A DNA stretch of 33,024 bases from Collinsella sp. Its GTDB lineage: Bacteria > Actinomycetota > Coriobacteriia > Coriobacteriales > Coriobacteriaceae. Both the position numbers and the translations under genes were made by a program. Shown here in pieces: positions 24,201 through 32,882 of this stretch. The notes below the pieces were generated by a model. The model was not told where the DNA came from, made no database searches, and saw only the letters and a program-made list of their open reading frames with translations. Within the stretch, counting starts at the first letter, position 1. Each line of letters opens with the position of its first letter. The stretch spans positions 1 to 33,024 of the forward strand of contig WGSL01000018.1 in assembly GCA_014871665.1 (NCBI GenBank), in the 5' to 3' direction.

Positions 24201-24338
24201 AGGCGGTTGCAGGCACACGGGGTAGTGTCGATATGACCTGGGGCCCGCTGGCGCACACGCTGGCGAGCCCTTTTGCGTGCGGCGGGCAGCGTTGCACGCG
24301 GGCACTCGGGTCTAAGCGAGGGTACCAGGGGCCTTGCT

Positions 24339-24379
24339 TATCGTCGATAGTTGGTCTAGAATCGTCGATAATCGATGAT
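24339..24379. promoter_or_regulatory. Probable autoregulatory operator
   Basis: TATCGTCGATA (24339-24349) is followed by the near-palindrome ATCGTCGATAATCGATGAT (24361-24379). The ATCGTCGATA half-sites are 21 bp apart, or two helical turns. It ends 10 bp before the start codon of the AlbA_2-type regulator, a position typical of autorepression. Confidence 0.6.
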
Positions 24380-24389
24380 AGGGGGTAGC

Positions 24390-25940
24390 ATGCAGCTTGT
24401 TGAAAGTGAGACCGTGGAGTTCAAGTGCACATTTACCCCTAAGCTGCTCAAAGCTGTGGTGGCGTTTGCCAATTCGAATGGCGGTACCTTGTATATCGGA
24501 ATCGACGATTTTGGCAGCATCGTCGGCGTGGACGATATCGATGCCACCATGCTTCAATGCTCTAATGCAATAACCGATGGCGTGTATCCCGACGTTTCTG
24601 AAATCACGACGGTCTCCGCATTGGACATCGATGGCGTAGCGTTGGTGAAAATCGAGGTGGAAGCGGGCCCTCACAAGCCGTACTGCCTGTGCTCGAAGGG
24701 ATTTGTTCCCGCCGGGGTATATCGGCGCCTAGGACCTGCCAACGTGCCCATCGAGATGGCCCAGATCCGCTCGATGATCAAGCGCACCGACGGCGATTAT
24801 TTTGAGACCGCGCGCTCTCATGAACAGAGCTTGACGTTTTTTGAAGCCGAGCGGGTCTTTAGGCGCGCGGAGATTACGTTTGACCAAACCTCTCAAAAGA
24901 ATCTCGGCCTTATCGATGAGCTGGGCTTTTACACCAATTTGGCACTGCTGGTCTCTGACCAAAACCCCTTTGCAGTCCGCGCTGGCCTCTTCAACGACGA
25001 TGCGTATACCGAGTTTATCGACCGTCAGGATGGCGAAGGCTCGATCTTCAGGCAGATAGAGGATATCGAACGGTTCCTCAATATATCGAACGCAACGCGT
25101 ATGTACTTTGTGCCGGGAAGGCTCGATCGCATAGATAAGGACGACTATCCCCGCGAGGCTGTTCGAGAGGGAATTCTGAACCTGTTTATCCATCGCGACT
25201 ACGAATCTTCGGTGGCGTCTCTTATCAAGATGAGCCGTACGGCGCTTGAATTTACCAATGCGGGAGGGCCGCAGCACATCAGCGTCGAGGAGGCGCTTGC
25301 GGGCGGCTCGGACGCTCGGAATCCAAAGCTGCAACTGCTCTTTTTGCGTCTGGGGATGGTTGAGGCGTTTGGAACGGGCCTCAAGGGGATCCGTGCGCTC
25401 TATGAGGCAGAAGGGTTGGAACCCGAGGTCTGCGCCTACCCTGCAATGTTTAGGTTGTCGCTGCCCAACGTCAACGCCGTGCGCAATTCCTATCTGACGC
25501 CTCGTGGCAATAGCGGTCCCAACTTGCGTGGGGATTACAGCGATTATGAGCAGCTCGAGCGGGAAGGGGCGCTGCCGCCCGATGTTTCGCAGGCGTTTGC
25601 ATCCGTGCGAGCGCAGCGAGAGGGGCACGTGTCGATGAATGGCGACTGCGGCCACGAGGTGCGTGCCAAGCTCGTGGAGGAGCTTGGCTTTGATGTTGCG
25701 TGCAAGGCGTCCGCGATGCTACAGGATGTCTCGGACGAGCGACGTGGTGGATACGCTCGCACCTTGATTCGCTTTGCCCTTGAGCGGCCCCGCGGTTTTA
25801 CGCGCCAGGATGCTTCGGACGCTCTGGGAACTGGGCGCGACGTGACGCTGCGGGTTATCAACGGTTTGCTTGAGGAAGGCGCACTCGTTAAAGAGGGGCG
25901 CGCTCGGGCGACGAGATATCGCGCTGTCGGACAGGTTTAG
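24390..25940 (+). CDS. AlbA_2-domain ATP-binding/wHTH transcriptional regulator
   Basis: This 516-aa protein begins with an AlbA_2 (divergent AAA_4) domain: ESETVEFKCTF, then AVVAFANSNGGTLYIGIDD (~8-50). An ATPase-like part follows at ~245-345 with NLFIHRDYESS and the G-rich FGTGLKGI. The C-terminus (~460-515) looks like a winged helix (FTRQDASDALGTGRDVTLRV). This family acts as DNA-binding regulators, sometimes next to restriction, toxin or phage genes. I chose the ATG at 24390 because GGGGGT lies just upstream; an ATG at 24375 falls inside the operator palindrome. The target beyond itself is unknown. A bidirectional terminator separates it from the convergent acetyltransferase. Confidence 0.8.
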   Translation: MQLVESETVEFKCTFTPKLLKAVVAFANSNGGTLYIGIDDFGSIVGVDDIDATMLQCSNAITDGVYPDVSEITTVSALDIDGVALVKIEVEAGPHKPYCLCSKGFVPAGVYRRLGPANVPIEMAQIRSMIKRTDGDYFETARSHEQSLTFFEAERVFRRAEITFDQTSQKNLGLIDELGFYTNLALLVSDQNPFAVRAGLFNDDAYTEFIDRQDGEGSIFRQIEDIERFLNISNATRMYFVPGRLDRIDKDDYPREAVREGILNLFIHRDYESSVASLIKMSRTALEFTNAGGPQHISVEEALAGGSDARNPKLQLLFLRLGMVEAFGTGLKGIRALYEAEGLEPEVCAYPAMFRLSLPNVNAVRNSYLTPRGNSGPNLRGDYSDYEQLEREGALPPDVSQAFASVRAQREGHVSMNGDCGHEVRAKLVEELGFDVACKASAMLQDVSDERRGGYARTLIRFALERPRGFTRQDASDALGTGRDVTLRVINGLLEEGALVKEGRARATRYRAVGQV

Positions 25941-25951
25941 GGACGGGCGGT

Positions 25952-25992
25952 CCGGCCCCTTGGGTTATTCCTGGGCAGAGGCCAAGGGCCGG
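25952..25992. terminator. Stem-loop between convergent genes
   Basis: CCGGCCCCTTGG pairs, with one bulge, with CCAAGGGCCGG. It has no strong T-run. Its place between convergent stops suggests a shared terminator. Confidence 0.5.
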
Positions 25993-26022
25993 GTGCCCGG
26001 CTCGCCTTGATTGAAGGGGTAC

Positions 26023-26667
26023 TTAGAGCGTGCCTCCGTACATATAGACGATAAATCCGTCGCCGGTGTCCTGGCTGTGATCCTCCAGGATGCGCTTCAT
26101 GTTGAGGTGCTCGTAGAACTGCCAATCGGAGTTGCAGTCGCTCATCAGGAAGAATTTGGTGCACCCGGCTTTGGCGAGTTCGGCGCGCGCAAGGTCGATG
26201 AGCGCACGGCCGAGCCCCTTGCCCTGCCATTCGGGCACGATGATGATCAGGTTGAGCTGGCCCTGGGCATATTCGTTGCCCGTGGCGGCAAAGCGGTCGG
26301 CTGTTGCCTTCTCGCGGCTATCGCCAAAGAGCGAGCCTTCGAGCTTGGCATCGGCGGTCTTTGCCATCTCGGTTGCCTGGGCGAACATCTCGTTGTAGCA
26401 GGGCTCCCACGTGGGATTGGTGCGTGGTTTGCCGTCTTCGAAGATGCCGATGCAGCAAGCGGCGATGATGCGGCCTTCAGCTTCGGCAACGAGCGCGATG
26501 GGGGAGCGCTGCAGCTGCATGGCGATGTTAAGGCGCGCACAGAAATCGGCGGCTTCGACGTCGCCTCGGTTGCGCAACGTGTTGCACCACAGCTGGTTGT
26601 AGATGGCGGCGATGCCGGCCAGGTCATCGAGCGTGGCGGCACGCAGAGTTACGTTGTCAAGGCTCAT
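26023..26667 (-). CDS. GNAT-family N-acetyltransferase
   Basis: This 214-aa protein starts MSLDNVTLRAATLDDLAGIA, a normal GNAT opening. The acetyl-CoA-binding motif A is LIIIVPEWQGKGLGRALIDL (~143-162, with QGKGLG), and a C-terminal KFFLMSDCNSDWQFYEHLNM follows. I chose the ATG at 26667 with GGAAGGAG 6 nt upstream; an earlier in-frame ATG lies inside that site. The acyl acceptor is unknown. A small-molecule amine is possible given the polyamine genes nearby, but nothing ties them together. Confidence 0.83.
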   Translation of the reverse strand: MSLDNVTLRAATLDDLAGIAAIYNQLWCNTLRNRGDVEAADFCARLNIAMQLQRSPIALVAEAEGRIIAACCIGIFEDGKPRTNPTWEPCYNEMFAQATEMAKTADAKLEGSLFGDSREKATADRFAATGNEYAQGQLNLIIIVPEWQGKGLGRALIDLARAELAKAGCTKFFLMSDCNSDWQFYEHLNMKRILEDHSQDTGDGFIVYMYGGTL

Positions 26668-26786
26668 GGAGGCTCCTTCCAAGTTGGGTCAGGCCACCTC
26701 TGAGTGTGACATGGCCGCAGAGCCGCCGCATCAACCATTCGGTAGACGACCCCCGATCCCACGGGGGCGGAGGGCTCCAAGAGGGA

Positions 26787-26883
26787 ATGAGAGTGGATTA
26801 TCGGACGCCCGTTCGACGAGAGTGGATAATCTCCCACTTTCGCCCGAAAAGCAGGCCAAAAACGGGAGATTATCCACTCTCAT
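26787..26883. repeat. Repeated AATGAGAGTGGAT-AT motif with an 18-bp inverted pair
   Basis: AGAGTGGAT(T/A)AT occurs at 26790 and 26820 on the plus strand and once inverted at 26869. GAGAGTGGATAATCTCCC (26819-26836) and its perfect complement (26864-26881) form a long stem around a 27-nt loop. The region is non-coding, between the acetyltransferase and the IS nest. Confidence 0.75.
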
Positions 26884-26894
26884 TCTGGGTAGTC

Positions 26895-27045
26895 GTTGGG
26901 GATGTTCTTAAACGACCAGTCATTAAAGAACGTCCCCAATGACTGCCCCAAGGAATATCCCAGACTGCCGGCAGAAAAGGAACGTCCCTAACTGCCGCAT
27001 CCCTAACTGTCACGACTACCTCAAAAGGAGCGTCCCCAAGTGCCG
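26895..27045. repeat. Cluster of GGGGACGTTCTT-type repeats
   Basis: GTTGGGGATGTTCTTAA (26895-26911) is inverted as TAAAGAACGTCCCCAAT (~26924-26940). AAAAGGAACGTCCCTAACTG (26975) and AAAAGGAGCGTCCCCAAGTG (27023) are direct repeats of the same core, and CCCTAACTG recurs at 27001. They look like REP-type intergenic repeats. No gene is visible from 26668 to 27206. Confidence 0.65.
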
Positions 27046-27099
27046 GCTTTGGCAACGCCGATGTCTTGGCAACGACAGACACTATGACCCAATCCGAGG

Positions 27100-27206
27100 G
27101 CACTAAAAAGATAGGAGCCCCCGCTCGTGACCGCGGGTCGGGGCTGCGACAATGATGTTGAAGTGCCATAGGCGCAGCCGCGCCGCAACGAGGTTGGGAG
27201 GCTCCC
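27100..27206 (+). other. IS110 left non-coding end (boundary unknown)
   Basis: This stretch upstream of the split IS110 transposase folds well: GCCCC/GGGGC with an inner stem (27117-27147), GGCGC/GCGCC (~27171-27185) and GGGAGGCTCCC over the start region. GTTGGGAGG serves as ribosome binding site. IS110-group elements carry a bridge RNA in a non-coding end, so this is one of two candidate positions. The exact left end cannot be set from this sequence. Confidence 0.4.
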
Positions 27207-27714
27207 ATGCCAAAGTATTCTACCGCGTTCGGGATGGACGTCCACCTGAGGTCGACCACCGTCTGCGCCCTCGACGCGGACACCGGCGAGGCCGTGACGA
27301 GGAGGTTCCCCGGCAACCCCTGGGGCGAGATCGCCGGGTGGATGGATGGGTTCCCCGGGCCGTCGCTCGCGGCCTACGAGAGCGGCTACCTCGGCTTCGC
27401 CCCGCAAAGGGAGCTCGCCGGGCTCGGCGTCGAGTGCGTCGTCGCCGCGGTCTCGAAGATCCCCAGGTCGGCCGCCGACTCGGCCTCCAAGAACGACAGG
27501 AACGACGCCGCCAGGATGGCCAAGGCGATACTCGCCCACGACATCTCCCCCGTATGGGTCCCCTCTGTTAGCGCTAATCTAAAATTGACCACTTTCGCAA
27601 ACGCATCTCGCCGAATGCGCTAACGCGCTTTCGCCGAACCCGCTAACGTACTTTCACCAACTGCGCTAACGGAACTATGCTCCGATCGGGTATCCGACCC
27701 GGGAGGAGCGGGAT

Positions 27715-28203
27715 ATGGAGCGAAACGTAATGGGAGAGCTGAACGTCTACAGGGGGTCCGGCGCGAAGCCGAACTTCAGCGAGATCGCGAGGAGGCACGG
27801 CATGGACCGGCACACGGTCGCCAAGTACTGGCGGGAGGGCGAGTCCGCCGCCGACGGGAGGTCCGCGAGGGGCAGCGCCTTCGACCCGCTCGAGGAGGTG
27901 ATCCGCGCGAAGGCCCAGCTGCCCGGGATGACCAAGATGGCCGTGTACGCGTTCCTGCGCGAGGGCCGCGGGGAGGGGCTGCCCGGGTACGGCGCCTTCA
28001 CCGCATGGTGCCGGGCCCGCGACGTGCCCTTCGGGGGCGTGGGCGGCCGCGAGCCGCACCCGCGGGTCGAGGCGCCCCCGGGCAGGCAGCTGCAGTTCGA
28101 CTGGAAGGAGGGCATGAGGCTCGTCGACTCGGAGGGCGAGGTCTTCGAGTTCAGCGTGTTCACCGCGACGCTCGGCTACTCCCGGAAGCACCGCTTCATA
28201 CCG
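27715..28203 (+). pseudogene. istA: IstA of element A, N-terminal part
   Basis: These 163 codons, after GGGAGGAG, encode the HTH region (FSEIARRHGMDRHTVAKYWR, ~19-38) and the start of the DDE core (QLQFDWKE, first catalytic Asp ~126). The frame breaks at HRFIP because element B begins at 28205. The rest resumes at 30497. Joined, the protein would be 410 aa, close to the IstA of element B. Confidence 0.9.
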
Positions 28204-28364
28204 TTGTTAGCGCTACTGTAAAAACAACCAATTTCGCCATCGCACTTTAGCCGATTCCGCCAACGCAATTTCCCCGATCACGCCAACGCATTTTCACCAT
28301 TTCCACCAACGCCGGGGCTTACGCTTCGACCGACAAGCGAACGATGCTTTCGGGAGGAGCGGCC

Positions 28365-29603
28365 GTGGCGGAGAAGAACCTGATCGGAGAGTTGGACATG
28401 TACAGGGAAGCGGGCATAAAGCCCAACTTCAGCGACATAGCGAAGCGCTACGGCAAGGACAGGCACACCGTGGCGGCGTACTGGAGGGCCGAGGGCGGCC
28501 GGCCCCGCGACGGGCGCGCCGACAGGGCGGGCTCCTTCGACGCGCACATCGAGGAGGTGGCCGCCAAGGCGCAGCTGCCGGGGGTCACCAAGAAGGGCAT
28601 CCACGAGTGGCTGCTGCACAGGTATCCCGGCGAGAACCTGGGCGGCTACAACGCCTTCACCCAGTTCATGCGCAAGAACGGTATCGCCGTCGGGGCCTCC
28701 GTCGGCCCGGAACCGCACCCGCGCTTCGAGACGCCGCCCGGGCTGCAGCTGCAGTTCGACTGGAAGGAGTCGGTCAGGATGGCGAACCGCGACGGCGAGC
28801 TGTTCGAGTTCAACGTGTTCGCGGCGACGCTGGGCCATTCCCGCAGGCACATATTCATCCGGTCGGGGACCAGGACGACCGACGACCTGGTCAGATGCAT
28901 GTACGCCACGATCGCGAGGCTCGGCGGCGTGCCCCGCGAGTGGGTCACGGACAACATGTCCGCCCTGGTGACGGTCAAGGGCGGCAGGCGCCTCAAGGTC
29001 CAGCGCGCATACGAGTTCGCCAAGGCCGCCGGCTTCGAGCTGAAGCTGTGCCGCCCGCGCAGCCCCCAGACCAAGGGCAAGGTCGAGTCGTCGAACCGCT
29101 TCCTGTCGCGGCTCGCGGCCTACCAGGGCGACTTCGACGGCTGGGACGACATCGACGAGATCATCGCGCGGATCGAGGACGCCAGCAACTCCGAGCCCAA
29201 CGAGACCACGGGGCTGCCGCCCTCCGCGCTGTTCATGGAGGAGAAGGACGCGCTGCTGCCCGTCGGCAACCTCCGCGCCCTCGAGGAGGCGATGGGCGAC
29301 GTGGTGCGCGTGGCCAGGGTGCCGGCCACGATGCTGGTCAGCGCGCACGGCGAGCCCATGTCGGTGCCCAGGCGCTGCATCGGCAGGCCCGCCCGCATCG
29401 TCTGCATGCCCGGCGGCGCGATGGACTGCTACGTCGGCGGCGAGCTGGTGGCGACGCACGTGGCGGGCGGGCCGGCCTACGCCCCGGCGCACTACGCCGA
29501 GGCCATGGCCGGGAAGCGCTGGTTCGGCGACGCCGCCGGTGACATCGAGGCGGCCGCCGCCGCCAACCTCGGGCTGCTCGACTCGATAGGGGGCTCGCTG
29601 TGA
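28365..29603 (+). CDS. istA: IstA transposase of element B
   Basis: This 412-aa DDE transposase has an N-terminal HTH (FSDIAKRYGKDRHTVAAYWR) and an rve-type core with D in LQLQFDWKE, D in VTDNMS and E in KGKVESSNRF. The C-terminal part has SVPRRCIGRPARI. I chose the GTG at 28365 because GGGAGGAG lies 5 nt upstream in the same context as the start of the element A copy; the frame is open to 28344. It is homologous to the split IstA of element A throughout. It overlaps istB by 4 nt (GTGA). Together with IstB it should make this copy transposition-competent. Confidence 0.92.
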   Translation: MAEKNLIGELDMYREAGIKPNFSDIAKRYGKDRHTVAAYWRAEGGRPRDGRADRAGSFDAHIEEVAAKAQLPGVTKKGIHEWLLHRYPGENLGGYNAFTQFMRKNGIAVGASVGPEPHPRFETPPGLQLQFDWKESVRMANRDGELFEFNVFAATLGHSRRHIFIRSGTRTTDDLVRCMYATIARLGGVPREWVTDNMSALVTVKGGRRLKVQRAYEFAKAAGFELKLCRPRSPQTKGKVESSNRFLSRLAAYQGDFDGWDDIDEIIARIEDASNSEPNETTGLPPSALFMEEKDALLPVGNLRALEEAMGDVVRVARVPATMLVSAHGEPMSVPRRCIGRPARIVCMPGGAMDCYVGGELVATHVAGGPAYAPAHYAEAMAGKRWFGDAAGDIEAAAAANLGLLDSIGGSL

Positions 29604-30388
29604 GCGCCGCGGTGCAGGCCAGCCCGCTCAACCGCCTGGCGGCCAATCTCGAGGAGCTGGGGCTCGAGGGCATGGCGTCGTCGGTGCCCGAGTACGTCAG
29701 GCTCGTCGCCGACGGGAGGAAGAGCCTGGTCGACGCCATGCTCGAGCTCACCGACGCCCAGATAGCCCTCAAGCGGCGCGCCGACGACGAGCGCCGCACG
29801 AGGATGGCCAACTTCCCCTACATAAAGACGCTGGCCGACTTCGACTGGGGTTTCCAGCCGAGCGTGCCCCGCGGGCTGGTCGAGCAGCTGGCCACGCTCG
29901 AGTTCGTCGACCGCGGCGACAACGTCGTGCTCGTCGGCAGCCCGGGCGTCGGCAAGACCCACCTGTCGATAGCCATAGGCCACGAGGCGGTGATGGCCCG
30001 CAAGCAGGTGTACTTCGCCGACTGCTCGAGGCTGGTCGAGGACCTCAAGCACGCCTCGGCGAAGGAGGCGCTGGCGCGCAGGATGCGGTTCTACGAGCAC
30101 TGCAGCCTGCTGATAATAGACGAGCTGGGCTACCTCGATATCGGGAAAGAGGGCGCCGACCTGCTGTTCCAGCTGGTGAACAGGCGCTACGCGCTCAAGC
30201 GGTCGACGATCGTCACGACCAACGTGCCGGTCGGCAGGTGGGGCGACGTGTTCGGCAGCAACGTCACGGCCTCGGCGGTCGCCGACAGGCTGTGCCACCA
30301 CTGCGCGATGATCAAGATAACGGGCCGGTCGTACCGCCTGAAGGACGTGTCCATCGGCGGTGAGGACGGGAAGGAGGAGGGCGCCTAG
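29600..30388 (+). CDS. istB: IstB ATPase helper of element B
   Basis: This 262-aa AAA+ protein has Walker A GSPGVGKTHL (~113-122) and Walker B LLIIDELGYLD, followed by DLLFQLVNRRY. The C-terminal GRSYRLKD matches the IstB/DnaC-like family. IstB assembles on DNA and activates the IstA transposase. The GTG start overlaps the istA stop by 4 nt, indicating translational coupling. Confidence 0.93.
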   Translation: MSAAVQASPLNRLAANLEELGLEGMASSVPEYVRLVADGRKSLVDAMLELTDAQIALKRRADDERRTRMANFPYIKTLADFDWGFQPSVPRGLVEQLATLEFVDRGDNVVLVGSPGVGKTHLSIAIGHEAVMARKQVYFADCSRLVEDLKHASAKEALARRMRFYEHCSLLIIDELGYLDIGKEGADLLFQLVNRRYALKRSTIVTTNVPVGRWGDVFGSNVTASAVADRLCHHCAMIKITGRSYRLKDVSIGGEDGKEEGA

Positions 30389-30496
30389 GCGCCGAAAGCG
30401 GCACATCCGCGTTGGCGAATCCGGTGTATCCGCGTTGGCGCGATTGGCGAAAATGCGTTGGTGGAAATGGTGAAAATTATATTGACGCTAACACCG

Positions 30497-31240
30497 GTCA
30501 GGAGCCGCACGCTCGACGACCTGCTGTCCTGCCTGCTCGCCACCTTCACCCGCCTCGGCGGCGTCCCGGAGGAGTGCATCACGGACAACATGTCGTGCCT
30601 GGTGACCGTCTCTGGCCGCAGGAGGACCAGGCAGGAGAGGGCGTGGCGGTTCGCGCGGGAGGCCGGCTTCGAGCTCAGGCTCTGCGCGCCGCGCTCGCCG
30701 CAGACCAAGGGCAAGGACGAGTCGGCCAACCGCTTCCTGAACCGCCTGCTCGCCTACGGCGGCGAGTTCACCGGGTGGAGCGGCCTCGCCGAGGCGGTGG
30801 CCCGGATCGAGGCCCAGGCAAACTCGGAGCCGAACCGCACCACCGGCCTGCCGCCCGACGCGCTGTTCATGCGGGAGAAGGAGAGCCTGCGACCCATCGG
30901 GAACCTCCGTCTCCTCGAGTCGATGGTGGGCGACGTGAGCGTCCAGACCGTCCCGCCGACCATGCTCGTCAGGGCCGCCGGCAGGGAGTGGTCCGTGCCC
31001 AGGCGCTGCGTCGGCCGGCGCGTGAGCGTCATAGCGATGCCCGGCGGCCAGGTCGTGGTGAGGATGGCCGGCGAGGAGGTCGCCGTCCACGACGCCGCGT
31101 CCGGGCCGTCGAGGCCCATCAACTACGACCCCGACCACTATGGGCAGGCCCTCGAGGGGAAGCGCGGCCTGGCCGACGCGGACATCGCCGAGGCCGCGCG
31201 CGCCAACCTCGCGCTGCTCGACTCGCTCGGAGGGGCGTGA
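30497..31240 (+). pseudogene. istA: IstA of element A, C-terminal part
   Basis: Resuming at VRSRTLDDLL, this part encodes the second catalytic Asp (ITDNMS) and the Glu (KGKDESANRF), then SVPRRCVGRRVSV to the stop. An open frame runs in from 30458 inside the right end of element B, but that is a chance fusion. The reading frame joins the N-terminal part exactly if one copy of the target bases is kept. Confidence 0.9.
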
Positions 31241-32013
31241 TGGGCGCCGTCGCGGAGGGTAGCCCCTCGATCAGGGCGCAGGCGAACCTCTCCGCGCTCG
31301 GGCTGCACGAGATGGCGGCGTCCCTGCCCGACTACGTGAGGATGGTCGCCGCGGGCGAGCGGGGCTTCGCCTCCGCCCTCGAGGAGATGACGCGCGTCGA
31401 GGTCGCCGCCCGGGAGGTCAGGATCACCAGCCAGCGCATACGGTCGTCGGGGTTCCCCTACGTCAAGGGGCTGGCGGACTTCGACTGGGACTTCCAGCCG
31501 TCGGTCCCGCGCGCCGAGATCGAGGAGCTCGCGACCCTGAGGTTCGTCGAGCGGGCCGAGAACGTCCTGTTCGTGGGGAGCCCCGGCGTGGGCAAGACGC
31601 ACCTCGCCGTCGCGCTGGGCATCGAGGCGGTCAGGGCGGGGCGCGAGGTCAGGTTCGTGGACTGCGCCCGGCTCGTCGAGGACCTGGAGGACGCCTCGTC
31701 GCGCGGCATCCTCAAGAAGAGGCTCAAGTACTACGCCCACTCGAGGCTGCTGATCATCGACGAGCTCGGCTACCTCGACGTCGGTAGCGCGGGCGCGGAC
31801 CTGCTGTTCCAGCTGATATCGACGCGCTACGAGCAGCGCTCGACGATCATCACCACCAACGTGGGGATCAGCGGCTGGGGCAGGGTGTTCGGGGACGACG
31901 TGGCGGCGAGCGCGATCGCGGACAGGGTGTGCCACCACTGCCACCTGGTCAAGATAACGGGCAGGTCCTACAGGCTGAAGGACCTGCCGAGGGACGGCCC
32001 CGTCAAGCCGTGA
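31240..32013 (+). CDS. istB: IstB ATPase helper of element A
   Basis: This 257-aa protein has Walker A GSPGVGKTHL (~111-120), Walker B LLIIDELGYLD and C-terminal GRSYRLKD. It is homologous to the IstB of element B. The ATG overlaps the istA stop by one base (TGATG) and has GGAGGGG upstream. It is intact although its istA partner is broken, so it could still be used in trans if expressed. Confidence 0.92.
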   Translation: MGAVAEGSPSIRAQANLSALGLHEMAASLPDYVRMVAAGERGFASALEEMTRVEVAAREVRITSQRIRSSGFPYVKGLADFDWDFQPSVPRAEIEELATLRFVERAENVLFVGSPGVGKTHLAVALGIEAVRAGREVRFVDCARLVEDLEDASSRGILKKRLKYYAHSRLLIIDELGYLDVGSAGADLLFQLISTRYEQRSTIITTNVGISGWGRVFGDDVAASAIADRVCHHCHLVKITGRSYRLKDLPRDGPVKP

Positions 32014-32882
32014 CCGGAATCGGTGAAAAAGCGTTAGCGCAACCGGTGAAACCGCCTTTGCGCGAACGGTGCGCCTGTTTAGCGAAACTGGTGAAAAATA
32101 GATTGACGCTAACACCCTCCCCCGAGGTCGAGGGCATCAGGGACCTCGCCGGCGCCTACGACGGGGCGACCGCGCGCCTGGCGACCGCCAAGCAGCGGCT
32201 GCTCGCCTTCCTCGCAAGGCGGGGGTTCGTCTACGGCGGCACCACGCCCGCCGGCAACCCGAGGAAGTACTGGACCTACGACTTCCTGAGGTGGCTCGAC
32301 AAGGCCAGGCCGGAGGACGATGGCGGGGTTCGGGCGCTCGCCGCCCTGAGGAACGAGGTCGAGGCCGCGGCGGAGGCCCGGGCGGACCTGCTCTCCGAGT
32401 ACAGGGCCGCCGTGGATGCCAGCCCGATCGCCGCGGAGGTGGCCGCCCTCCAGTCGATCAAGGGCTGCGCCTTCGCGCTGGCCGCGGCCTTCTCGGCCGA
32501 GGTCGGCGACTTCACGAGGTTCCGTTCCGGAAGGCAGGTCACGGCCTATTTCGGCCTCGCGCCGAGTCAGAGGTCGAGTGGCGACTCCGTGCGGCTCGGA
32601 GGCATCAGCGGTGCGGGCAACGCGCTCGTGAGGAAGCTGGCCGTTGAGGGCTCATGGTGCTACGCCGCGGCACGGCACCAGCCGAAGCTCATGCCAAGGG
32701 ACACGGGCGTGCCCCTCGAGATAAGGATGCACGGGAGGAAGGGGTCCGAGCGGCTCCTGCGGCGGCGCGAGGAGATGCTCGCCCGCGGCGTGCCCGCGGC
32801 GAAGGCCAACGCGGCCACCGCGGCCGAGCTCGTGAGGTGGCTCTGGGCCCTCGGCATGATGTGCCGGGAGGGCGCGGAATAG

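Larger units (their letters stand above)
28205..30493 (+). mobile_element. IS21-family element B, inserted inside istA of element A
   Basis: The element begins TGTTAGCG and ends CGCTAACA. Its terminal repeats (28205-28238 and 30460-30493) are less perfect than those of A but share the outermost 8 bp. Both genes, istA and istB, are intact. Flanks are CCGT on the left and CCGGT on the right, so the expected target duplication is present only imperfectly, as if one G were lost. It is in the same orientation as element A. Repeated CGCCAACGCA / TGCGTTGGCG units lie inside both ends. Confidence 0.9.
27566..32114 (+). mobile_element. IS21-family element A, inserted in the IS110 transposase
   Basis: The element begins TGTTAGCG and ends CGCTAACA. 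Its 33-bp terminal inverted repeats (27566-27598 and 32082-32114) match at 26 positions. It is flanked by perfect 5-bp duplications CCCTC (27561-27565 and 32115-32119). It carries istA (itself split) and an intact istB. Inside each end, CGCTAACG/CGCCGAA-like units recur (e.g. 27599-27672 and 32025-32100), as expected for multiple IstA-binding sites. Without element B it would be about 2.26 kb. Confidence 0.93.
27207..32882 (+). pseudogene. IS110-family transposase gene split by an IS21 insertion
   Basis: The 5' part (27207-27565) encodes an IS110-type DEDD (RuvC-like) domain with D11, E58, D97 and D100 (SKNDRNDA). The 3' part (32120-32882) encodes the Transposase_20 domain (SIKGCAFALAAAFSAEVGDF, YFGLAPSQ), with the probable catalytic serine at ~272-273 in SSGDS. 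Removing 27566-32114 and one copy of the 5-bp duplication CCCTC gives 1122 nt. This is exactly 374 codons with no frame break (VWVPS joined to PEVEGIRD), a 373-aa protein. The gene was therefore intact when hit, and the insertion is probably recent. AGG is used heavily for arginine, unlike the CGC-rich chromosomal genes. Confidence 0.92.

Noticed and set aside
28607..29542. Open +1 frame of 311 codons inside istA of element B
   Set aside because: Arg/Ala/Gly-rich out-of-frame translation of istA with no domain.
30412..31239. Long frame leading into istB of element A from inside element B
   Set aside because: Its N-terminal part is an out-of-frame reading of the istA 3' part; only the portion from 31240 is IstB.
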